The notes under the pieces were generated by a model that saw only the letters and a program-made list of their open reading frames with translations, did no database searches and was not told the DNA's origin. Shown piece by piece: positions 8,516-17,004 of a stretch of DNA of 64,000 nt. The stretch is from Rothia aerolata (lineage in GTDB: Bacteria; Actinomycetota; Actinomycetes; Actinomycetales; Micrococcaceae), in the NCBI RefSeq assembly GCF_014635585.1, contig NZ_BMDC01000004.1:62001-126000 (forward strand). The letters are read 5' to 3'. Position 1 is the stretch's first letter. Each line of letters starts with the position of its first letter. The position numbers and the translations under genes are program-made.

Positions 8516-9801
8516 TGGAACAGGCACAGATTCGTGAACACAATGCCCTGACCGAGCATAATGCGCAGTGGTGGAATGCCGCGGAGCGTGCGATTGACCG
8601 CTGTTTTGAGGTTTCTGCGATTTCTGCCATGGACGGCGGTATTGAACGTATTTATTTGACTCCTGAGCACCGTAAGCATAATGATCTCGCCGCTGAGTGG
8701 ATGCGCTCAGCTGGACTAGAAACCTTCGTTGATGCCGCTGGTACCCTGCACGGTGTGCTGGCTAGCTCCATGCCCGATGCTCCTACCCTCTACCTGGGTT
8801 CTCATCTTGATACTGTGCCCGATGCCGGTAAGTATGACGGTATTTTGGGCGTGACCCTGGCGATTGAGGTGGCAGAATATCTTTGCGGGAAGGACCTGCC
8901 CTTCAACCTTGAGGTGCTGGCTTTTGCCGATGAAGAGGGTGTGCGCTTTGGCGCTACCCTGCTGGGGTCTTCGGCTATGGCAGGTCAGTGGAACCCTGAC
9001 TGGTGGGATATTGAAGACGAAAACGGTATTACCATGCGGCAGGCTTTCGTGGAGTTTGGACTGGATCCCGAGCGGATTGGTGAAGCTGCAATTGATCCGG
9101 CCAAGACGGTGGGCTACCTTGAAGCCCACATTGAACAGGGCCCCTACCTTGAGGCCGATGACCAGCCTCTGGCCGTGGTCACCTCTATTGCCGGTGCACA
9201 ACGCCTGACCTTCACCGTAACCGGCGAGTCCCGCCATGCCGGCGGCACCCCTTACGAGTACCGTCAGGATGCCCTGGTAGGCGCCTCTCAAATGGTGCTC
9301 GATATCGAGACAATCGGCCGCGAACACGAAGTTATTGCCACCGTGGGTGAGCTCGAAGTCGTGGACGGTGCGGTGAACGTAGTGCCCGGTCTCGTTGAGT
9401 TCTCGCTGGACTTACGTGCGGCTTCAGATGAAGCACGCGACTCTGCTTTTGAAGCGATTACCGAGTCTGTGCGAGCCACTGCCTCAGCGCGAAAACTCAC
9501 GGTGAGCTGGGAACTTAACCACTCGGCGTCCACGGCCTACTGCGCTCCGCACCTACAGCGGGTTATCGCGCAGGGAGTCGCGGCGGCGCTGCCCACGCAA
9601 CCGGCGGTTGAGAGTGTGCCTCATATGTACTCCAAAGCCGGCCACGATGCCATGGCCATGGAGAAAGCAGTAGACGTAGGCATGCTCTTTCTGCGTTGTA
9701 AGGGCGGTATCAGCCATAACCGCCACGAAGACGTACGCCATGACGATGTTATGGCGGCCCTGGCCGCCTTCTCGCGGGCAGTCGAAGCCCTAGCAAAGTA
9801 G
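8515..9801 (+). CDS. allC: Allantoate amidohydrolase (M20 family)
   Basis: A 428-residue dinuclear-metal amidohydrolase of the AllC/HyuC group, which hydrolyses allantoate to ureidoglycine, CO2 and ammonia. Metal motifs are GSHLDTVPDAGKYDG (His97, Asp99, Asp108), ADEEGVRFG (Glu140/141), LEAHIEQGP and the late GISHNRHE. The dimerisation-domain motif SRHAGGTP is present. The usual SGAGHDA is SKAGHDA here. It starts with GTG overlapping the pucG stop, which is tight coupling. N-carbamoyl-amino acid hydrolases are close relatives; the operon decides the assignment. Confidence 0.93.
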   Translation: MEQAQIREHNALTEHNAQWWNAAERAIDRCFEVSAISAMDGGIERIYLTPEHRKHNDLAAEWMRSAGLETFVDAAGTLHGVLASSMPDAPTLYLGSHLDTVPDAGKYDGILGVTLAIEVAEYLCGKDLPFNLEVLAFADEEGVRFGATLLGSSAMAGQWNPDWWDIEDENGITMRQAFVEFGLDPERIGEAAIDPAKTVGYLEAHIEQGPYLEADDQPLAVVTSIAGAQRLTFTVTGESRHAGGTPYEYRQDALVGASQMVLDIETIGREHEVIATVGELEVVDGAVNVVPGLVEFSLDLRAASDEARDSAFEAITESVRATASARKLTVSWELNHSASTAYCAPHLQRVIAQGVAAALPTQPAVESVPHMYSKAGHDAMAMEKAVDVGMLFLRCKGGISHNRHEDVRHDDVMAALAAFSRAVEALAK

Positions 9802-9806
9802 CTACA

Positions 9807-10640
9807 ATGGGTGCTGTGACTGAGACCAACCTAATCGAAACCCGCATTCAAGAAAAGTATGAGCAGCTTTCCGCGCAGGAGCGCAAAGCCGCCCAAACTA
9901 TTCTGGAAAACTTAGAGGACCTAGCGCTGTATAGCTCCGCTGAAATTGCGAATAAAAGCGGGGTCTCTCGCCCTACCGTCTCGCGGCTTTACCGTTCGTT
10001 AGGGTTTGAGTCTTTCTCCCAGGTTAAAGAACACGCTCGGTCACAGCGATCTCGGGGTGTTCCGGTTGCCGGCGCCCCTACCGAATACTCTGAGCGAATC
10101 AGCGCCGAAATGGAACTTATTCAACGTTCGGCTTCTCTTTATACCGGTGCTGACTACTCGGAGCTGGTTTCTGCGGCTGTCTCTGCCGCCAAGATTGTAA
10201 TTATTGGCTTCCGCAACAACTTCACCTTGGGCCTGCACCTGCGCAACCAGCTCATTCAAGCCCGTGACCGGGTAGTGATGGTGCCTACCGCTGGTCAGTC
10301 TCTGGCAGAAGAACTAGCCCAGCTTGGCCCCGATGACCTGGTGATTCTCTGCGGCGTGCGCCGCCGCACCAATAATTTCCGTGAGCTGGTAAAAGCCTGC
10401 GCCAACTTACCCGGCACCTTTGCCCTGCTCACCGACCCGAGTGGTCGCCGCTATTCCGGCAAAGCAGACATCTCCCTCGAAATACCCGTAGAAACCAGCG
10501 GAGCTTTCGACAGCTATGCGGCCCACATGAGCTTCGTATCCGTCTTCGCCAACGAGGTACTAGAAAAAGAAGAGGACGGCGCCGCCCACGTTGAGCGAGT
10601 CACCGCCCTCTACGAGAGCTTGAGCGAGCTGGAAAACTAG
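9807..10640 (+). CDS. MurR/RpiR-family transcriptional regulator of ureide genes
   Basis: A 277-residue regulator with an N-terminal RpiR helix-turn-helix (residues about 43-66, SSAEIANKSGVSRPTVSRLY) and a C-terminal SIS domain (about 115-250) that normally senses a phosphosugar or other small ligand. It is the last gene of the allB-pucG-allC unit, five bases after allC. The first ATG lacks a good ribosome site, and GTG at 9816 is an alternative, so coupling to allC translation is likely. The TGAAAT-N4-ATTTCA palindromes at the ureide promoters are its probable targets. Its stop abuts that of the convergent amidase gene with no spacer. Confidence 0.88.
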   Translation: MGAVTETNLIETRIQEKYEQLSAQERKAAQTILENLEDLALYSSAEIANKSGVSRPTVSRLYRSLGFESFSQVKEHARSQRSRGVPVAGAPTEYSERISAEMELIQRSASLYTGADYSELVSAAVSAAKIVIIGFRNNFTLGLHLRNQLIQARDRVVMVPTAGQSLAEELAQLGPDDLVILCGVRRRTNNFRELVKACANLPGTFALLTDPSGRRYSGKADISLEIPVETSGAFDSYAAHMSFVSVFANEVLEKEEDGAAHVERVTALYESLSELEN

Positions 10641-12182
10641 CTAGTCTACAAAAGTTCTCCTGGCCCACTCCACCAGGGCTAGATCAGTATGGGCGGCAGC
10701 TACCAGGCAAATGCCCACCGGGGCTTTGCCCACCGATGTCTCCACCTCTAACCGAGGCACTGACAGGCCGGGCAGGCCACCAATTCCGGCAAAAGCAGTC
10801 AGGGAAAGAGTGTTGGCACGGACCATATTAATCTCTTCGGCACTCGCACCCAGACGAGGAGCAGCACCTGGAACAGTGGGCAGAGCAAATACTTTCTCGT
10901 TGGTGAGCCGGTTAATGAGTTCCTTCTGATGACGAAAATCCCGCTGGGCTACTTCAATCTTTTCGCGGTCTGTATCGCGAGCCGTCAGAAACCTCTGCTC
11001 AACAGCTTCGCCCAAAGCACCGGGATGCTCCTTAACCCAGGCTCCCCAAGACTCCCAAGCCTCTCCACACTGTACCAGGCGGAAAATCTCGTACAACTCG
11101 GCGGGCTTCTTAACACCGTGGTCTTGAAGAGAAATAGTCTCGTGGCTCAGCCTCCGCGCCGAAAGCTCCGCCCAGAACTTCTCTACCGTCTCTGGCTCAC
11201 ACAGCTCCAAAAACTCACTAGCCACGGTAAGAGTTTGAGGACTCAGCTTCTGCTCAGCCTCAAAGAACACGGAGGTAGTTTGATACATAGTTTCAGCATC
11301 ACGAGTCAGCCAGCCCACCGTATCGAAACTGGGCGCAAGAGGAAGAAGATTATCGCGGCTGACCGTACCGTGCGTCGTCCTCAAGCCCCAAAGCCCCTGG
11401 TAGGAGGCTGGCACACGAACCGAACCCGCGGTATCTGTGCCCAGACCAATATCTGCTAAACCGTTAGCTACCGCGCTGGCCGAACCGCCAGGGATTAACA
11501 GTGGGTTAGCGCCGTTGCGGGGAGCGCCATAGTGGTCGTTGAGGCCGGCAATACTGTAGGCAAACTCATCTGTGCGGGCAATGCCACGAACAGATCCGCC
11601 TGAATCGAGCAAAGCCTGTAGAGCCGGAGCGGTGGTGGTTTCAGGTTCCTGCTCTGCAAGATACGCAGGATTGCCCGCACCAATGGGCTGGCCAGCAACG
11701 GCAAAGAGATCCTTCACCGCAACGGAAAGACCTGTGAGAAGACCCTCCGCTTTGCGGGTCTGAATCAGTGGATCCCCCACCACACGCCACAGGGAAGTGT
11801 CAAAAGGCTTTGGCTTACTGCTCACGTGTGCGGCAGCAATCCGCCACTGTGAAACTTTCGTTTCATCTCCTATGGGCTCACTCTTACGCCAAAGCTGGGT
11901 CTGTAAACCGTGCCCGCCTCGGGCGAATTTTGAAACTGAAACTACAAGGGCTAGGCTCTCGGTAAGATTCCTAATTTCAATATTTTCGAGGGTACGTTGC
12001 TGAATTCCTCCACGGGTAGTGCGAAACTGCTGAATCTGTTCACTGCCCACCAGTAGAGCCTTTTCGTCCCCGCGAATGGTTTCCTCACCGCTCTCGAAAA
12101 AGTCAGCCAGCTTCTCTAGGTCATTTTCAGCCAGTGCCTTTTCGTAAGCGTGTACCGACTCAAGCAAGGTGGAATCTGTCAT
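10641..12182 (-). CDS. AtzH-like domain fused to AtzE-type amidase; candidate oxalurate amidohydrolase
   Basis: A 513-residue two-domain protein. Residues 1-125 resemble the small AtzH/HpxZ (DUF3225) domain; residues about 137-510 are an amidase-signature enzyme. The Ser-Ser-Lys triad is intact: VAVKDLF (Lys157), PGGSASA (Ser234) and GTDTAGSVRVPAS (Ser254). In Klebsiella hpx loci, HpxZ (DUF3225) and HpxY (AtzE family) are separate oxalurate-catabolism proteins; here they appear fused. Next to pucG, whose product can be oxalurate, an oxalurate or related ureide amidase is a reasonable inference but unproven. Its promoter carries a perfect RpiR-type palindrome about 90 bases before the ATG, placing it in the same regulon. 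Confidence 0.8.
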   Translation of the reverse strand: MTDSTLLESVHAYEKALAENDLEKLADFFESGEETIRGDEKALLVGSEQIQQFRTTRGGIQQRTLENIEIRNLTESLALVVSVSKFARGGHGLQTQLWRKSEPIGDETKVSQWRIAAAHVSSKPKPFDTSLWRVVGDPLIQTRKAEGLLTGLSVAVKDLFAVAGQPIGAGNPAYLAEQEPETTTAPALQALLDSGGSVRGIARTDEFAYSIAGLNDHYGAPRNGANPLLIPGGSASAVANGLADIGLGTDTAGSVRVPASYQGLWGLRTTHGTVSRDNLLPLAPSFDTVGWLTRDAETMYQTTSVFFEAEQKLSPQTLTVASEFLELCEPETVEKFWAELSARRLSHETISLQDHGVKKPAELYEIFRLVQCGEAWESWGAWVKEHPGALGEAVEQRFLTARDTDREKIEVAQRDFRHQKELINRLTNEKVFALPTVPGAAPRLGASAEEINMVRANTLSLTAFAGIGGLPGLSVPRLEVETSVGKAPVGICLVAAAHTDLALVEWARRTFVD

Positions 12183-12270
12183 ATGGCTGCCCCTTCTCTT
12201 CTTATCCTTAGATTAAGACCATTTTGGCCCTTAAGGCAGAAGGCAAGCCGAAGGAAACAGAACGGTTACA

Positions 12271-12286
12271 TGAAATATATATTTCA
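12271..12286. promoter_or_regulatory. Perfect RpiR-type operator before the amidase gene
   Basis: TGAAATATATATTTCA is a perfect 16-bp palindrome, matching the allB/permease site at 5762-5777 in both arms. It lies about 90 bp upstream of the amidase ATG. Confidence 0.68.
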
Positions 12287-12483
12287 AAAATGTTGAACTC
12301 TGAGGTAGGTAAGTTCTTCAGTCGAACCTTCTGAGTAAATTCCACTCAAGCCAAATTGGTGGGGTCAAGCCGTCAAAAACGGAGGGAAGCACTAGAGCCT
12401 GGCCCATGTTGTCCTTACTTACCTACGATGACCTGCTGTATTGGGGGGCTACCGCGCGACCTCCGGTGGTTTTAAGAAATAAC

Positions 12484-12524
12484 CCGTACTTCCCTCATTT
12501 CTCATTAGCATGAGGGAAGTACGG
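12484..12524 (-). terminator. Terminator of the alpha-galactoside ABC operon
   Basis: Perfect 15-bp inverted repeat (12484-12498 with 12510-12524, 11-nt loop), 20 bases after the stop of the ATPase gene. The following minus-strand bases are T-rich. Confidence 0.8.
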
Positions 12525-12544
12525 ATTAAATTCATGTGAGAAAA

Positions 12545-13657
12545 CTAAAGAAGATCCAAATTCTGCCCAGTTTTAACATCAAACATATGGGCGTGTCCCT
12601 CAGGCGAAATAAATAACCGATCAAATTGTTTGATATCGGAGCGGCCGGGGACACGCAGGATTACCTGCGCAGGGCGTTCTTCGCTAGTTTGCACCAGTTC
12701 GACAGGTACAGAACGAGGAATCGTTGCATACACATAAGCGTCTGCTCCGAGTTCCTCAACCAAATCAACATGCACAGGAAAGCCCTGGTCTTCCGAAACA
12801 ATCTTGACATCCTCAGGGCGCACACCGACGGAAATAGTATCGCTAGACAGCGCAGCTCGATGCTTTTCACTTAGCGGAATCACAGTATTACCCATACGAG
12901 CGCCTTCCGCATCAACGCTGCAACGGAAGATATTCATAGATGGTGAACCAATAAAACCAGCTACAAACTCATTAGCAGGATGATCATAGAGGTTACTCGG
13001 CGTATCTACTTGTTGCAGAACGCCATCTTTCAATACCGCTACGCGATCGCCCATAGTCATCGCTTCAGTCTGATCGTGAGTCACATAAACAGTGGTAACG
13101 CCTAACTGGCGAGTGAGTTCGGAAATTTGTGTACGGGTCTGTACACGTAGTTTTGCATCTAGATTAGAGAGAGGCTCGTCCATGAGGAAAGCACGAGGTT
13201 CACGCACGATGGCTCGTCCCATTGCTACACGCTGGCGTTGTCCACCCGAAAGTGCCTTAGGTTTACGGTCAAGGTACTGAGTCAAGTCCAATAGGCGAGC
13301 TGCCTCTTCAACTCGTCGGTTAATCTTATCTTTGGGAAACTTAGCAACCTTCAAGGAGAAAGCGATATTTTCTCGTACGGTCATATGAGGATAAAGCGCA
13401 TAGTTCTGAAAAACCATTGCAATATCTCGGTCTTTAGGAGCAACGTAAGTTACATCTTCATCACCAATAGTAATTGAACCATCGGTGACGTCTTCTAGGC
13501 CCGCCAGCATACGCAAGGTAGTGGACTTACCACATCCAGATGGACCCACCAACACTAGAAATTCACCGTCTGCAATATCGAGATTAAGGTTAGAAACCGA
13601 GGGACGCTCGGCCCCAGGGTACTGACAGACTACGTTTTCAAACTTGATTCCGGCCAT
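12545..13657 (-). CDS. Sugar ABC transporter ATP-binding protein (MsmK/UgpC type)
   Basis: A 370-residue ATPase for carbohydrate ABC importers. Walker A is GPSGCGKST (38-46), the signature is LSGGQRQRVAMGRA and Walker B is FLMDEPLSNLDAKLR. A C-terminal regulatory OB/TOBE region follows (from about residue 240, GVRPEDVK). It would power uptake of oligosaccharides through the two permeases encoded upstream. It is the last gene of a five-gene unit: alpha-galactosidase, two permeases, binding protein, ATPase. Actinobacteria often supply a shared MsiK ATPase from elsewhere; here a dedicated copy is in the operon. Confidence 0.92.
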   Translation of the reverse strand: MAGIKFENVVCQYPGAERPSVSNLNLDIADGEFLVLVGPSGCGKSTTLRMLAGLEDVTDGSITIGDEDVTYVAPKDRDIAMVFQNYALYPHMTVRENIAFSLKVAKFPKDKINRRVEEAARLLDLTQYLDRKPKALSGGQRQRVAMGRAIVREPRAFLMDEPLSNLDAKLRVQTRTQISELTRQLGVTTVYVTHDQTEAMTMGDRVAVLKDGVLQQVDTPSNLYDHPANEFVAGFIGSPSMNIFRCSVDAEGARMGNTVIPLSEKHRAALSSDTISVGVRPEDVKIVSEDQGFPVHVDLVEELGADAYVYATIPRSVPVELVQTSEERPAQVILRVPGRSDIKQFDRLFISPEGHAHMFDVKTGQNLDLL

Positions 13658-13683
13658 GACATGGACCTTTCAAAGTAATAGAG

Positions 13684-15051
13684 CTATTTATTGTCGCTAC
13701 TGGTTTCGAAAATAACGTTAATGGCGTCGTTGACTTGGGTAAGGCTTGAAGCTGGCTCACGATTTGCGTAGATATCTTCAAAAGCAGGAAGAAGCATTGC
13801 TCGAACATCAGGGCCATTGTGAGTGATAGGAAACTGAATGGTTTCACCCTCATTTACAGGGGCTTCAAATGCCTCAACAGGGATACCCATCTCCTCGAAA
13901 GCTTGAGAGGCCACAGGCGCAGCGTCCTTGCGCGAGGGAAAAACAATACCGGCTTCTGCGATCTTGGTTTGACATTCATTAGATGCCATGTAAGCAATCC
14001 ACTCCGCTGCACCTTCTTTATTATCAGAATTAGAAGCAATTGAATCGCCAAGACCGTTCATCATGGATGGTGCAGTACCATCAGGTCCGACGGGGAAACG
14101 CGCGGTATCGAGCTCCATATCCCCAGCAGCATAAGTTGCATTCATCCAAGAACCATCAAAAGCAATCGCCACATGGCCATTTAGCAATTGGTTGACCACC
14201 CCATCACTATTATTAAACTGACCATAAGCTGGCATATAACCCTTATCAATTAGGCCAAAGTACCAATCTATAGCTTCCTGCAACTTAGGATCATCGAACT
14301 GGTAGCGGTCACCCCAAGAAGGCGAATTGACCACTTTGCCACCGTTAGAAGCTACAAACGAGGCCCATTGTCCTTGACCGAAGGTTCCGCCACCGGAATC
14401 ATTAATTCCGATCCCATAAACCTCCACGTTCTTTTTATCGAAACCAGGTTCGTCTCCTCTTACACCGTTCTTATCAACGGTTAGGTGCGCGATGATATCT
14501 TCAAAGGAACCACCATCCTGAGGGTTCCACTCCCATGTATCAAGCTCTGTGGGAGAAATGCCCGCTTTTTCAAGGGTTTCAGGGTTGTAAAAGGCTGCAA
14601 TAGTATCCCAGTCCTTAGGCATTCCATACAAATTGCCATCCTGACCCGTCCATAAGTCGACCAACTCATCTTGGAACACATTAGGGTCCACATCGGCAGT
14701 AGCCTCATATTTCTCTAATGGTTCGATTACATTGAGATCAACAAACTGAGGATATTGTGAAACATGATCAGAAAATGCGTCAGGACCAGTATCAGCAATA
14801 AACCCTGCAGTTAGTAATTGCCAGTAGTCGTCCCAGCCATACTGAGTAATCTTGACCTCATAGTTGGGATTCTTTTGGTTGAAGTCAGAGGCACACTGTT
14901 CATAAGCCACCTGTTGAACAGGATCCCAAAGCCAGTAATCAATAACATTTGAAGATGCTTTGTCTCCATTAGTATCAGAGGCGGTGCAACCGGTCAGAGC
15001 CAAAAGTGCGGTAGCTGAAAGCGAAGTAAAACGACGTAATTTCCTGTTCAT
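13684..15051 (-). CDS. Sugar ABC transporter substrate-binding lipoprotein
   Basis: A 455-residue extracellular solute-binding protein of the MalE-like family 1. It begins with a basic segment (MNRKLRRF), a hydrophobic stretch and the lipobox LALTGC, so Cys22 would be lipid-anchored on the outer face of the membrane. The ATG at 15051 has AAGGGA upstream; the open frame extends to 15108 but lacks such a site. The ligand is probably an alpha-galactoside (melibiose, raffinose), judged from the alpha-galactosidase in the operon; sequence alone does not show this. It follows the permease genes, whereas most such operons place it first. Confidence 0.9.
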   Translation of the reverse strand: MNRKLRRFTSLSATALLALTGCTASDTNGDKASSNVIDYWLWDPVQQVAYEQCASDFNQKNPNYEVKITQYGWDDYWQLLTAGFIADTGPDAFSDHVSQYPQFVDLNVIEPLEKYEATADVDPNVFQDELVDLWTGQDGNLYGMPKDWDTIAAFYNPETLEKAGISPTELDTWEWNPQDGGSFEDIIAHLTVDKNGVRGDEPGFDKKNVEVYGIGINDSGGGTFGQGQWASFVASNGGKVVNSPSWGDRYQFDDPKLQEAIDWYFGLIDKGYMPAYGQFNNSDGVVNQLLNGHVAIAFDGSWMNATYAAGDMELDTARFPVGPDGTAPSMMNGLGDSIASNSDNKEGAAEWIAYMASNECQTKIAEAGIVFPSRKDAAPVASQAFEEMGIPVEAFEAPVNEGETIQFPITHNGPDVRAMLLPAFEDIYANREPASSLTQVNDAINVIFETSSDNK

Positions 15052-15061
15052 AACCGATCCC

Positions 15062-16003
15062 TTACTTGAGTCCATTAAAACCGATAGAGTTGACAATTCG
15101 CTTAGCAAAAAGCGAGAACAAAACCATCATGGGAGCAGCTGCTACCAAGGTGGCAGCCATAAGCCCGGCCCAATCAGTACCCGAAGTTGGAGTCTGTGCC
15201 CTGAAGATGCCCAACGCAACAGTCAACACACGGGATTGATCGGTATAGGAAACCATTAGAGGCCAGAAGTAGTCATTCCAAGCGGTCATATAGGTAAGAA
15301 TCCCCAGAGTAGCAAGAGGAGCCGCTGCCATAGGAATAATTACTTTAAAGAAAATGCCAATGCGAGAGATACCGTCGAGTAAAGCTGCCTCTTCAATCTC
15401 CCGAGGGATATTCATAAAAAATTGCCGTAAGAAAAAGATAGCAAAGGGCGTCATGAGCATAGTGGGCAATGCGATACCCAGCACATTATCGACTAATCCG
15501 AGTTCTTTAATCAGAACAAAATTAGGCAATAGGGTAAAGATAGAGGGAATCATCAAACCTGCGATAAAAATTCCAAAAACTGTATCTCTGCCTTTGAACT
15601 TCAGGCGGGCAAATGCATACGCAGCCATAGAACAAAAAAGTAATTGGCCAGCAGTAACTAAGGTCGCCACAATAGTTGAATTAAGGATATAACGCCAGAA
15701 GTTCATATCAGTGACAGTTCCACCCTCAGCTACAGCATCTTCAACTGACTGAGTGCCAAACACCCTCTGAAAACCGCCGGTAGAGAATTCAGGCGGCAGG
15801 AAAGAACCCGGCTCAGCATAAAGAGAGGCATTGGTTGAAAGTGCAGTGCGCAACATCCAATAAAAAGGGAAAAGGGTGATCAAAACCACGATTATCATCG
15901 CAACCCAGGCCAGAACTTTTCCAGGATTTGTTTTACGCTTACGGCGCTTTGTCAGATTGTTTTTCCTTGATACCTCAGTAGATTTAACACCAATTGATGT
16001 CAT
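15062..16003 (-). CDS. Carbohydrate ABC transporter permease (MalG type)
   Basis: A 313-residue inner-membrane permease with a charged N-terminus, six membrane spans and the EAA loop (EIEEAALLDGISRIGIFFKVIIP) that contacts the ATPase. It pairs with the MalF-type permease encoded nine bases upstream. The gene for the binding protein begins about ten bases downstream, so all three are co-transcribed. Substrate specificity (alpha-galactosides) is inferred from the operon. Confidence 0.92.
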   Translation of the reverse strand: MTSIGVKSTEVSRKNNLTKRRKRKTNPGKVLAWVAMIIVVLITLFPFYWMLRTALSTNASLYAEPGSFLPPEFSTGGFQRVFGTQSVEDAVAEGGTVTDMNFWRYILNSTIVATLVTAGQLLFCSMAAYAFARLKFKGRDTVFGIFIAGLMIPSIFTLLPNFVLIKELGLVDNVLGIALPTMLMTPFAIFFLRQFFMNIPREIEEAALLDGISRIGIFFKVIIPMAAAPLATLGILTYMTAWNDYFWPLMVSYTDQSRVLTVALGIFRAQTPTSGTDWAGLMAATLVAAAPMMVLFSLFAKRIVNSIGFNGLK

Positions 16004-16012
16004 AGTGCACTC

Positions 16013-16933
16013 CTAGTCCAAATCTGTCTCGCCCGCACGGGTAAGCTTGAACTGAATAAATGTAATAATGCCCAAGATGATTAATAGTCCAACAGACATT
16101 GCTGAGGCATAACCAAACTGGAAACGACCAAATGCCATATCGTAGATGTATACCTGCAAGACATTAGTCGCATTCGCGGGGCCACCACCGGTAGTCACTG
16201 CCACGGTGTCAAATACCTGAAACGAGCCAATAATCGTCATAATCAGAACAAGGGCCATAATAGGGCGCAATAGCGGCAAAGTAATAGAAAAGAAAATACG
16301 GGTTTCGCCAGCACCATCAGTACGAGCAGCTTCATAAACTGACTCTGGCAAAGTCTGCAAACCAGCAAAGATGAGTAGCGCGGTGTAGCCCATATGCCTC
16401 CACACATTAATTAAGGCAATGGTAGGAATCGCCCACGTTTCATCGGTCAAGAAGCCGATACGCTCCAGCCCTATACTTTCAAGTAAGTGATTGAAGATGC
16501 CGAGCTGGGTGTCAAGAATCCAGAGCCACACAAGAGCCGCAACCACATTAGAGACAAGATATGGAGAAAGAACGACACCACGTAGGAAAGTTGATCTGGT
16601 CAGACGATGCATCATCAGGGCAATCATCAAAGCCATTATGGTCTGGATACCGATGTTAAGTACTACGTACCAGACCGTCACTTTCATAGAATTCCAGAAA
16701 ACAGGATCTCGAACCAAACGTTCATAATTAGAGAGACCCACAAACTCTGCGGGAGTCAGCAGATTAAAGGAAGTGAAAGAAAGCCAAATTCCCCGGACAA
16801 GCGGCCACAGATAAAAGACTGCATAACCAATTGCTGCTGGAGCTAAGAATAGCCACGGCAGCCAAGGCTGTTGAACTCTCTTCCGTCTGGTAGCAGATGT
16901 GCGAACTTTTGATTCGCGAACCGATGTACTCAT
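16013..16933 (-). CDS. Carbohydrate ABC transporter permease (MalF type)
   Basis: A 306-residue membrane permease with about six spans and an EAA motif (VYEAARTDGAGETRIFFSITLP). Such proteins form the translocation channel together with a MalG-type partner. It follows the alpha-galactosidase gene after a 71-bp gap and precedes the second permease by nine bases. The gap could hold a processing site, but I see no strong hairpin in it. Confidence 0.92.
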   Translation of the reverse strand: MSTSVRESKVRTSATRRKRVQQPWLPWLFLAPAAIGYAVFYLWPLVRGIWLSFTSFNLLTPAEFVGLSNYERLVRDPVFWNSMKVTVWYVVLNIGIQTIMALMIALMMHRLTRSTFLRGVVLSPYLVSNVVAALVWLWILDTQLGIFNHLLESIGLERIGFLTDETWAIPTIALINVWRHMGYTALLIFAGLQTLPESVYEAARTDGAGETRIFFSITLPLLRPIMALVLIMTIIGSFQVFDTVAVTTGGGPANATNVLQVYIYDMAFGRFQFGYASAMSVGLLIILGIITFIQFKLTRAGETDLD

Positions 16934-17004
16934 AATGACCCCTGAAAATTCTTGTATTCAGTGCTAGATATTTTTGGTGCGTTTTAGTTGGTCTAAGGTC
17001 TGCC

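Larger units (their letters stand above)
12183..12544. other. Intergenic region between amidase and ABC operon
   Basis: This 362-bp gap holds the amidase promoter side with its operator (12271-12286) and, at its right end, the terminator of the ABC importer operon (12484-12524). I see no coding frame or other structure in 12300-12480. Confidence 0.6.
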
